64,000 nt of DNA from Paracoccaceae bacterium (lineage in GTDB: Bacteria > Pseudomonadota > Alphaproteobacteria > Rhodobacterales > Rhodobacteraceae): assembly GCA_014872875.1 (NCBI GenBank), contig WKFI01000014.1, positions 434,001-498,000 on the forward strand, read 5' to 3'. Under the pieces are notes generated by a model. That model saw nothing but the letters and a program-made list of their open reading frames with translations. It was not told the origin of the DNA and ran no database searches. Position numbers and translations under genes: made by a program. Below, piece after piece: positions 8,023 through 15,448 of the stretch (position 1 is its first letter; every line of letters starts with the position of its first letter).

Positions 8023-8580
8023 CTAGTAAACCTCCGCACTGATCAGTTTAACAATTTCTTTTCTCCACGCGCTTGGATCAAAGCCAACGATGTTTTGATG
8101 CTTAAAATACCAAACAGCCGCCACGAAGCACATGTACACGTGCTCGTCCGACCCACCTTCGCTGTCATGTACCAAGATTACAATGCTTTGATCATTCACT
8201 GTGAATCCTTGGACATAACAAACGTCAGTATTTGTGGGTTGCGCTGTTACAATATCGACAACTTCGTCCGGCAATGAGTCAATCGCCTCACGAGAAACTC
8301 TACCCTCATCAAGAAATCCATCACCTGAGAAGAAGAGGAAATTAAAGCTATCAAACTCCCCTTCGTTCCAAAAGAAAGAAGCTGTTTGACTATCAAGAAG
8401 CTGGAGTGTCATTGCCAGGGAAAAAATACCGGTTAGATTATTTTTGTCCTCCACGAACACTCCAGGAGAAAACTTCCCATAAGGGCTACCAAGAGTTTGG
8501 CTATGCGCTAATGCAGGAGTTAAAATTTTGACAATTAACGCCATTAAAGAGAGCGCTCTAATATATGTCACCAGCATCAT
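8023..8580 (-). CDS. Secreted orphan protein, AT-rich gene
   Basis: The 185-residue protein has an N-terminal signal peptide (hydrophobic stretch to about residue 28, ending near PALAHSQ). A mature domain follows containing LGSPYGKFSPGVFVED, LTLQLLDSQT-like and FLFFSGDGFLDEG stretches, Asp/Glu-rich, with two Cys (DVCYVQG and MCFVAAVW) that could form a disulphide. I do not recognise the family. Codon use favours A/T in third positions, unlike its neighbours, pointing to horizontal acquisition. Its place between a gene-poor stretch and lepA fits an inserted segment. Upstream of the ATG the sequence reads AGGGGAGATTA, an acceptable ribosome-binding site. Confidence 0.65.
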   Translation of the reverse strand: MMLVTYIRALSLMALIVKILTPALAHSQTLGSPYGKFSPGVFVEDKNNLTGIFSLAMTLQLLDSQTASFFWNEGEFDSFNFLFFSGDGFLDEGRVSREAIDSLPDEVVDIVTAQPTNTDVCYVQGFTVNDQSIVILVHDSEGGSDEHVYMCFVAAVWYFKHQNIVGFDPSAWRKEIVKLISAEVY

Positions 8581-8838
8581 TAATCTCCCCTAGAAGCTGG
8601 GTATATTGAATTTCAAAGCCAGTAAATGACTAGGTTTAGATCCCATTGATTTTGGTCTATGGGTCGTCTTCACGGGTTTTAAACTGAGCGGCAATGAAAC
8701 ACGCCGCAACAAGGAAATCCATGGGGCCCCATCCTAAAGTTGGAGCTCCATCATCCCCAGATAGGGAGCAGTTTTGAAATCATCTTGACTCGAAGTTTCG
8801 AAACACAAGGCCTCAAACCAATCGTTGCCAAAGATAAA

Positions 8839-10638
8839 TTACCCGTCCATCTTCAAAGCCGAAATAAACGCCTCCTGCGGGATGTCCACTTTCCCGAACT
8901 GGCGCATCTTCTTTTTACCGGCCTTCTGCTTCTCCAGTAGTTTGCGTTTCCGCGTGGCGTCGCCGCCGTAGCATTTCGCCGTCACGTCCTTGCGCAGCGC
9001 GGACAGAGTTTCGCGGGCAATGACCTTGCCGCCGATGGCGGCCTGGATCGGGATTTTGAACATGTGGCGGGGGATCAGGTCTTTCAGCTTTTCGCACATC
9101 GCCCGCCCGCGCATCTCGGCCCGGTCGCGGTGGACCATGGTTGACAGCGCGTCCACCGGTTCGTCATTCACCAGGATCGACATCTTCACCAGATTGTCGG
9201 TGCGATAGCCGGTCATCTGATAGTCGAACGATGCATAGCCCTTGGTCACCGATTTCAGGCGGTCGTAGAAGTCGAACACCACCTCGTTCAGCGGCAGGTC
9301 ATAAACCACCATCGCGCGGGTGCCGGCATAGGTCAGGTCTTCCTGAATGCCGCGGCGTTCCTGGCACAGTTTCAGCACATCGCCCAGATATTCATCCGGC
9401 ACCATGATCGTGGCCTTGATGCGCGGCTCTTCCAGATGGTCCACCTTGGACATGTCGGGCATGTCGGCGGGGTTGTGCAGTTCCAGCATCTCCCCGTCCT
9501 TCATGTAGATGTGATAGATCACCGACGGCGCGGTTGTGATCAGTTCGATCCCGTATTCACGCTCGATCCGGTCACGGATGACCTCAAGGTGCAACAGCCC
9601 CAGGAATCCGCAGCGGAAACCAAAGCCCAGCGCGGCGGAGGTCTCCATTTCAAAGCTGAAGGACGCGTCGTTCAGGGCCAGCTTGTCGATGGCCTCGCGC
9701 AGATCCTCGAACTCGGCACTGTCCACGGGGAAGAGCCCACAGAACACCACCGGCTGCGCGGGCTTGAAGCCGTCCAGCGCCTCTTCGGTTCCGTTGCGGT
9801 CATTGGTGATCGTGTCACCCACGCGGGTGTCGCGCACCTGTTTGATCGAAGCCGTCAGGAAACCGATCTCGCCGGGGCCCAAACTGTCCACCATCTCCAT
9901 TTCCGGGCGGAAGACGCCGACGCGGTCCACGTGGTGCAAGGTGTTGTTGGACATGAACTTGACCCGCATGCCCTTTTTCAGGGTGCCGTCCATGATGCGG
10001 ACCAGAACGATCACGCCCAGATAGGCGTCATACCAGCTGTCCACCAGCATGGCTTTCAGCGGCGCGTCCAAAGTGCCTTCGGGCGCGGGCAGATATTCGA
10101 CAATCGCCTCCAGCGTCTCATGGATGCCCTGCCCCGTCTTGGCGCTGACCTGAATGGCGCCCGACGCGTCGATGCCGATCACATCCTCGATCTGTTCGGC
10201 CACCCGGTCACAATCGGACGCGGGCAGGTCGATCTTGTTGAGGACCGGCACCAATTCGTGATCCGCCTCGATCGCCTGATAGACATTGGCCAGTGTCTGC
10301 GCCTCGACCCCTTGGGTGCTGTCCACCACCAACAGCGAGCCTTCAACCGCGCGCATCGAGCGGGAGACCTCATAGGCAAAGTCCACGTGGCCGGGCGTGT
10401 CGATCAGGTTGAGAACATACTTCTCACCATTGTCGGCGGTATAGTCGATGCGGACCGTGTTGGCCTTGATCGTGATGCCCCGCTCGCGCTCGATATCCAT
10501 GCTGTCGAGCAGCTGCTCCTTCATGTCGCGATCCTCGACTGTTCCGGTCTCCTGGATGAGCCGGTCAGCAAGGGTGGATTTGCCATGGTCGATATGGGCG
10601 ACGATGGAGAAATTGCGGATATGAGCGAGGTCAGTCAT
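8839..10638 (-). CDS. lepA: Translation elongation factor 4 (LepA), GTPase
   Basis: LepA binds ribosomes and hydrolyses GTP. It is linked to back-translocation and 30S assembly. The 599-residue length is exact for the family when started at the ATG at 10638 ([20 protein letters not shown]); a longer upstream frame reads non-coding-like residues. G1 is AHIDHGKST at residues 12-20, followed by the switch regions, DTPGHVDF (G3) and NKID (G4). The LepA-specific C-terminal domain ends [18 protein letters not shown]. The gene is single, with no operon partners. It separates the two accessory stretches on either side. Confidence 0.97.
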   Translation of the reverse strand: MTDLAHIRNFSIVAHIDHGKSTLADRLIQETGTVEDRDMKEQLLDSMDIERERGITIKANTVRIDYTADNGEKYVLNLIDTPGHVDFAYEVSRSMRAVEGSLLVVDSTQGVEAQTLANVYQAIEADHELVPVLNKIDLPASDCDRVAEQIEDVIGIDASGAIQVSAKTGQGIHETLEAIVEYLPAPEGTLDAPLKAMLVDSWYDAYLGVIVLVRIMDGTLKKGMRVKFMSNNTLHHVDRVGVFRPEMEMVDSLGPGEIGFLTASIKQVRDTRVGDTITNDRNGTEEALDGFKPAQPVVFCGLFPVDSAEFEDLREAIDKLALNDASFSFEMETSAALGFGFRCGFLGLLHLEVIRDRIEREYGIELITTAPSVIYHIYMKDGEMLELHNPADMPDMSKVDHLEEPRIKATIMVPDEYLGDVLKLCQERRGIQEDLTYAGTRAMVVYDLPLNEVVFDFYDRLKSVTKGYASFDYQMTGYRTDNLVKMSILVNDEPVDALSTMVHRDRAEMRGRAMCEKLKDLIPRHMFKIPIQAAIGGKVIARETLSALRKDVTAKCYGGDATRKRKLLEKQKAGKKKMRQFGKVDIPQEAFISALKMDG

Positions 10639-10723
10639 GGTGAGGCATATGATTTGGAATCGCGGATTGGTCAAGCGTTCGTGTGTGGGACCGGCTGGTA
10701 GTTCCGAAGCCGATGGAATTTGA

Positions 10724-10921
10724 ATGACGACAGAAGACGATTTAAAGAAGCTTGAAGCAGATTTTCTAGCTCTCAGCCCCAAGCGAGGTCAGTACGCAGC
10801 TTTAAGGGCATCGTTGCGAGGGTTCCCACCGAACGCGATCTCCGCCAGCTACGATATCACGGCGAAGTATCTGTTTCCCTACATCAGGCTCCTTCTATTG
10901 TGCTGCGTTCATTTCAAGTAA
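10724..10921 (+). pseudogene. Upstream fragment of a gene split by an in-frame stop
   Basis: The 65-codon frame starts [20 protein letters not shown] and ends at a TAA at 10919-10921. After that stop the same frame stays open without interruption into the next gene and reads plausible protein (RDDFTRTRLRNLLEQYARSS). Together, 10724-11911 would make a protein of about 395 residues with one stop codon in it. A nonsense mutation in an originally longer gene is the simplest reading. A short independent peptide, readthrough or a sequencing error are alternatives. Confidence 0.4.
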
Positions 10922-10993
10922 CGGGATGATTTTACACGAACAAGGCTGAGAAATCTGCTGGAACAATATGCCCGTTCTTCGACATCTTCTGAT

Positions 10994-11911
10994 TTGTTCT
11001 TTTTGAAAGACACTTCCCCCCAGTACTTAGCGCGTTCGCTTTGCGACAACAGTTCGGTCATGGCGTGGAAGGCAGTCGAGGTGGTTTTGGTTGCTTACTC
11101 CTCAGATGCACAACGCAGTGTTTTTTCAATTGGGAAGGCCTTTCCAAAGTACAGTATGGCGCATAGCTACTTCGACGCTTTGAAGGAAATGGCGCGGGAG
11201 TTTGTGAGTGATTGCGATCAGAAGGCAGAAGTTCAGACGTTTTCTTATCCTTTATGGAAACAGGGCCAAACGTTTGCTTTGCCCGAGTTCAGTCATTCTG
11301 ATGGGTTTGATGAGTATAGAGATGGAAGAATCTACACCTTCTGGCGTAGTTGGCACGACGGTTTTGTCAAAGGCACTCCCCTCGACTGGGAGCTCCAACG
11401 CCGTGTTGCTCTGATCGACGACGCCATCTGGGATGTGGGTCCTGAGGCCGTCGCCACAGAGATCGAAAAGATCCGCAAGCTGTTTGAGTTGGAGCAGGAG
11501 ATTGCCAAGCTGAAGGAGCAGATGGCGGCGTCTGTCAACGTTCTGCCCTCGATGATCGGTGACAATGGCGGGCCACCTTTGGAGGACGCGCAGGTCGTTG
11601 CGTTGCAGCGAGAGTTGGCTTTGGCGCGTCAGCAAATCAGCCGGTTGGAGACAGAGATTGCCAAGTCGGATCCGGAGCCGTCGAAACTGGACAAGATCGC
11701 CAGGGCCCTGTGGGAAATCTCGGTTCGGATTGCCAAATACTGCGGGCAGAAAGCTGATTTGTTTCTCAGCGAGGGAATGAAAGAGTCGGGCAAGGCCATT
11801 GGCAAATGGGGAACCGGCGCGGCCATCGCAACCGTAACAGCACAAAGCGAAAGCATCCAATCCGTTGCCAAGGCTGCGTGGGCTCTGGCCAGGACACTGG
11901 CGGGCGGCTGA
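10994..11911 (+). CDS. Accessory protein with GDNGGPPLED motif, possibly 5'-truncated
   Basis: The frame is open from the stop at 10921. The start is uncertain: TTG at 10994, or ATG at 11060 (MAWKAVEVVLVAYSS). The N-terminal half looks like a mixed alpha/beta domain. The middle holds a coiled-coil-like segment (ELEQEIAKLKEQM) and then IGDNGGPPLED, a short motif I associate with mobile or phage-linked alphaproteobacterial proteins. A second coiled coil (LALARQQISRLETEIAK) follows, then a C-terminal amphipathic region (KIARALWEISVRIAKYCGQK to ALARTLAGG) that could touch a membrane. Codon use is less GC-biased than in core genes. I do not recognise a function. Confidence 0.55.
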   Translation: MFFLKDTSPQYLARSLCDNSSVMAWKAVEVVLVAYSSDAQRSVFSIGKAFPKYSMAHSYFDALKEMAREFVSDCDQKAEVQTFSYPLWKQGQTFALPEFSHSDGFDEYRDGRIYTFWRSWHDGFVKGTPLDWELQRRVALIDDAIWDVGPEAVATEIEKIRKLFELEQEIAKLKEQMAASVNVLPSMIGDNGGPPLEDAQVVALQRELALARQQISRLETEIAKSDPEPSKLDKIARALWEISVRIAKYCGQKADLFLSEGMKESGKAIGKWGTGAAIATVTAQSESIQSVAKAAWALARTLAGG

Positions 11912-12032
11912 CCTAACGTCACTGGAAACAGACCGTTTCCGTCTCCTTAATTCTGCCCCATTCACGAAATACTCAGATTTTGAGGCAAAAGATCTTACTC
12001 GCACGTCTAGATGCGGGACAGGCAGCAGTTAC

Positions 12033-13130
12033 GTGGCAAATTATTCCATCTTCGTCCTGGACGAATCCGATATCACTTTCTCTTCCCCCGGTGCGCAACT
12101 GGATGGGGTGACCCAGGGCGATGGCTCGCATCTGGTCGGGCAGACACTGACGCTCGATACCCCCAACTGGACCGAGATTTTCATTTCGGATGGTGGATCG
12201 GACACCGATTTTCGCGACAATGACGGCAATCAGCGGCTGGATGGCGCGCAGGAGATCGACGGAACCACCTATTCCAGCGGCACGCGTGTAGAGGCCGAAT
12301 ACGGTCTGAGCCTGTCCGATGGCGTGAACACCTGGCAAGTGGTTGGCTTCAACGTTCGCAACTCCTCTCCGGCATATGGAACCGTTGAAGGTCTCGCCTT
12401 TATCGGCGGGCCGGGCGGGTTTCCTCCGACCGGCGTGCCGCTGACAGTGACCTCGGCGCAGGAAGGGCCCAATTTCGATTCCACCGAATACGCCACACCT
12501 ATCTGCTATGTGCGTGGCACCCGGATCGACACGCCGGATGGTCCGCGCCGGATCGAGGATCTGAAAGCGGGCGACCGGGTGAGCACAGGGCGTCAAGGTT
12601 CCAAACAGATCCGCTGGATCGGCAGCCGGTCCATCCTGGGGGCCGGACGCTGGGCGCCGGTTGAAATCCCGGCAGGCGTGCTGGGCGCGCGGGCACCGCT
12701 TCGGGTGTCACAGCAGCATCGGCTGTTGCTTCGCGGCGCGCATCTGGAATTGCTGTATGGGCATAGCGAGGTCTTCGCCCCGGCCATCAGTCTGGTGGAT
12801 GCCGGCTTGGCACGCGCGAAGCCAGGCGGGTGTATCGAATACTTCCACATCCTTCTGGAGGCGCATTCGATCCTTCATGCCAACGGGGTTGCGTCAGAAA
12901 GCCTGTATCTGGGCGACACCACCGACGGCACCAGTGATGTAGCAGCGTTTTTCCCGGAATTAAGTGACTACTCCGTCATCAAGCCTGGGCTGGCCCACCC
13001 GGCCCTTCGGCGGAGAGAGGCCGACATGGCACTGCGGTTGGGCGGATGGATTGAACCAAACCACACGTTTCGCCATAGTGCGGCCAATAACAGAACCGGA
13101 CCGGGCGTCAAAGTCCTGGCCGCAGAGTGA
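12033..13130 (+). CDS. Hint-domain (Hedgehog/intein-type) protein
   Basis: The start is taken as GTG at 12033, giving VANYSIFVLDESDITFS, because relatives begin the same way and the earlier frame reads as noise. The 365-residue protein has an N-terminal beta-rich domain (repeats such as DFRDNDGNQRLDGAQEIDG). A Hint domain then begins at Cys158 in CYVRGTRIDTPDGPRRIEDL and has the conserved His229 in SQQHRLLLRG. Hint domains cleave or rearrange peptide bonds through the N-terminal Cys. In Rhodobacterales such proteins are common and mostly uncharacterised; many are thought to be exported. Both key residues are present, so this copy may be active. Confidence 0.85.
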   Translation: MANYSIFVLDESDITFSSPGAQLDGVTQGDGSHLVGQTLTLDTPNWTEIFISDGGSDTDFRDNDGNQRLDGAQEIDGTTYSSGTRVEAEYGLSLSDGVNTWQVVGFNVRNSSPAYGTVEGLAFIGGPGGFPPTGVPLTVTSAQEGPNFDSTEYATPICYVRGTRIDTPDGPRRIEDLKAGDRVSTGRQGSKQIRWIGSRSILGAGRWAPVEIPAGVLGARAPLRVSQQHRLLLRGAHLELLYGHSEVFAPAISLVDAGLARAKPGGCIEYFHILLEAHSILHANGVASESLYLGDTTDGTSDVAAFFPELSDYSVIKPGLAHPALRRREADMALRLGGWIEPNHTFRHSAANNRTGPGVKVLAAE

Positions 13131-13143
13131 GAGGCACGGAAGA

Positions 13144-13461
13144 ATGAAAAATGTTATGAGCGCGATCCTGTGCGCCGGGCTGCTGGCCACCAGCATGCCC
13201 GTCCAGGCCACCGCCGGACCCGGCGTGATTGAGCGCGCCTGCAAGCAATCCAACCGCACTGCAGCCAATCCGTCGCTGTGCCGCTGTATCCAGCGAGCCG
13301 CAAACCGCAGTCTGAACGCTGTCGAGCGGCGCAAGGTCGCCAAGTGGTTCGGCGATCCGCATCAAGCCCAGGTGGTACGCCAATCCGACAGAAGCTCGGA
13401 TGAAAGACTATGGCTGCGCTACAAGGCTTTTGGAGAGCAAGCCCGCAAGTCCTGCGGCTAA
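13144..13461 (+). CDS. Small exported Cys-containing protein of unknown function
   Basis: The 105-residue protein starts MKNVMSAILCAGLLATSMPV, a signal peptide with probable cleavage after VQATA. The mature part (GPGVIERACKQSNRTAANPS, then LCRCIQRAAN) has four Cys (ACKQ, LCRCIQ and the C-terminal KSCG) likely to form two disulphides in the periplasm. The ATG follows CGGAAG. It lies 13 bp after the Hint gene, so the two may be co-transcribed. From memory, relatives occur across Rhodobacteraceae and are sometimes named arginine transporter without visible support. No transport features are present. Confidence 0.75.
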   Translation: MKNVMSAILCAGLLATSMPVQATAGPGVIERACKQSNRTAANPSLCRCIQRAANRSLNAVERRKVAKWFGDPHQAQVVRQSDRSSDERLWLRYKAFGEQARKSCG

Positions 13462-13484
13462 GCCATCCTTGCATTCGCTTCATT

Positions 13485-13512
13485 GAAGGACCGGCGTGGA
13501 AGGACCGGCGTT
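13485..13512. repeat. 14-bp perfect-core tandem duplication
   Basis: GAAGGACCGGCGTG is followed directly by GAAGGACCGGCGTT. It lies in the roughly 375-bp gap (13462-13837) between convergent genes, in which I see no convincing gene. Confidence 0.5.
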
Positions 13513-13837
13513 CTCCCGCCCCTTTCCACCGCGCTGCGCGCGTTGAAAGCGTTGGGCATCGCTGCGCCACAGGCGCTGCTGCAGCACCTCCGGGTAAGAC
13601 CAGCCTTGCTTTCAGCGACACGAACATAGGGCGTGTGATTGGGCGCGCGACACCCGTTTTGATGAAGAATTGCACCGCGTCTGAAGTCGGTGGAACGATA
13701 AGCAGCAAAGAGTAAGCGCGGATCTTGGTCGCACGGACCACAAAGCTTCACAAAGCTCTCGGCAACATCCGCCTCATCCAACGCGAAGAGAGTGTCGGTT
13801 CTGTGCGATGTGTGTTTCACGTCTGTCGCGGCGTGCT

Positions 13838-14686
13838 TCACCCGTCTTGGCGAGAGAGGCCGTGAGTTTCGAACCAATCCACAACCATGTCGGCCCAGCC
13901 TTTGGGCACCTTGTGTCCCCCGGGGAACAGTGCCAATTCCAGATAGCTGCCCGGAGCACAGGCCGATTGCCAGACCCGCCGCAGAAAATCGCCGGAGTTT
14001 CGCATCTGTTCCGGTTTGTGCCCCTGACAGGCGTTGGCTCGACGCCAGATTTCCAGACCGGCGAAAATGTCCCCCTGCTCAAAACGCCCCCCGCCCAGGA
14101 TGCGACCTTCGAGCGGGACGACTCCGTCCGTCCAACCATGTGTATGCAGCATGCGGATCGGGCCCTTGCAGCTTTCGGGCATCGGGTTCCAGAACCCACC
14201 GGATACGGGCGCATAAGCCGGGAAGGCGCCGGGATCGTCGCAGGCAAGGTAGTTGACCATGAAACCTCCTGCAGAAAACCCGGACAGGATCACCCGGTCC
14301 GCATCGATATCGTGCTTCAGCGCCGCATCCTGAACGACCGCCTGCAGGAATTGGTTCTCGTCGCGCCCTTCCCACCCCGGATAGAACACCCAAGATCGTT
14401 TGCCCGTGCCGCCACGGCGTTCTGCCGTCGGGGCGATTACCGCATAACCGCGCGCCTTGAGATCTTCGACCATGCCGCGCATTTTCAGTACACCTGCGCC
14501 GGACCCCCCGTAGCCATGCAGAAACAACACTGCCGGAACCGGACCATCCGCGACCTTTGGCAGCTCAACATGATAAAACCCTGTCGCGACGTCGCACGCA
14601 TCATCCGGCGTACCGCAAGCGGACGCAAGTTGGGGCGTCATCATCAGGGATGCTCCCAAAAACACGGAGCTGAGTATTTTTCGCAT
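13838..14686 (-). CDS. Exported PHB-depolymerase-type (LpqC-like) esterase
   Basis: This 282-residue alpha/beta hydrolase has a signal peptide (MRKILSSVFLGASLMMTPQL, cleavage near ASA at residue 23). The catalytic set is visible: oxyanion HGYGGSG from His57, nucleophile Ser138 in GFSAGG, Asp187 in HGWTDGVVP, and His258 in PGGHKVP. Members act outside the cytoplasm on short polyesters or feruloyl-type esters; the substrate here is unknown. Its ATG overlaps the stop of the rhodanese gene by one base (TGATG), so the two are co-translated. It is probably a secreted scavenging esterase. Confidence 0.85.
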   Translation of the reverse strand: MRKILSSVFLGASLMMTPQLASACGTPDDACDVATGFYHVELPKVADGPVPAVLFLHGYGGSGAGVLKMRGMVEDLKARGYAVIAPTAERRGGTGKRSWVFYPGWEGRDENQFLQAVVQDAALKHDIDADRVILSGFSAGGFMVNYLACDDPGAFPAYAPVSGGFWNPMPESCKGPIRMLHTHGWTDGVVPLEGRILGGGRFEQGDIFAGLEIWRRANACQGHKPEQMRNSGDFLRRVWQSACAPGSYLELALFPGGHKVPKGWADMVVDWFETHGLSRQDG

Positions 14687-15174
14687 CAGGATTGATCCTC
14701 ATTCCAGTCCCGTAGCGGAAGACCTGCCCGCAGCCAGCCCGGCCCTGCGCCTGAACCCAGCATCCCCTCGGGCACGTCGATGATATTGGTAAATCCAACT
14801 TCGGTCAGCCGCAGACTGAGGCGCGCCGAACGGACACCTCGTGCACAAATCAAGGCGATTGGCGCCGCCGTATCCCCGCCGACCACTTTCTGCAGTGCCT
14901 GAACAAAGTCCTCGCGACGCATGTCAACAGGCCGGGCATGTTCGCCCAAGCCAGTTGCCCGCCATTCACGCGGTGTGCGGATATCGATCAGAATAATTTC
15001 GCCACGCGCCGCCTGCGCATGGGCTTGCGAGACGCTGAGGGCCAGCCCGTCATAATCTGGCGCCTGTCTCCGCCACCACGCGCCGCCTGCCAGAGCGCCT
15101 ACCAAGGCCAACCCACCAATCAGCAGGCTGCGACGGGAGATCGTCCCGCGTGCGTTGGTCGGGCTTTGGGTCAT
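14686..15174 (-). CDS. Exported rhodanese-like domain protein
   Basis: The 162-residue protein has an N-terminal SRRSLLIGGLALVGALAGG segment resembling a Tat signal or anchor, though the twin Arg is preceded by Ile-Ser. One rhodanese domain follows. The active-site loop CARGVRS begins at Cys110, and the domain start has LIDIRTPREW. Such single-domain rhodaneses carry sulfur as a persulfide. It precedes and overlaps the esterase gene by one base, an operon whose joint logic is unclear. Confidence 0.82.
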   Translation of the reverse strand: MTQSPTNARGTISRRSLLIGGLALVGALAGGAWWRRQAPDYDGLALSVSQAHAQAARGEIILIDIRTPREWRATGLGEHARPVDMRREDFVQALQKVVGGDTAAPIALICARGVRSARLSLRLTEVGFTNIIDVPEGMLGSGAGPGWLRAGLPLRDWNEDQS

Positions 15175-15448
15175 ACGCGCTCCGTTGTTCCTGAAAGGGT
15201 CAATACCATGCTTTCCGGAACTGTGAGAGAGGGTCTCGATCTCCTCATGTTCAAGTTCTTGTCATCCGCCCCCTTGTCCCCGCGCGCTTCGATCCCAAAT
15301 CTGGGCGTAAATCGCCGTAAACCAATGCAAGTCTGACGCTTTCCAGCCTCTTGTGCCCGCTTGGGACTGGAATGGTCGGGTAAAATTGCTTACGCATGAA
15401 ACAATTTGACCCGTAGAACAGGGGTCAGCCAAGGGGGAGAGAGCACCT

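Noticed and set aside
9436-10701. Long open frame of about 420 codons antisense to lepA
   Set aside because: It mirrors lepA codon by codon in GC-rich DNA, is His/Val-rich without motifs, and has no ribosome-binding site.
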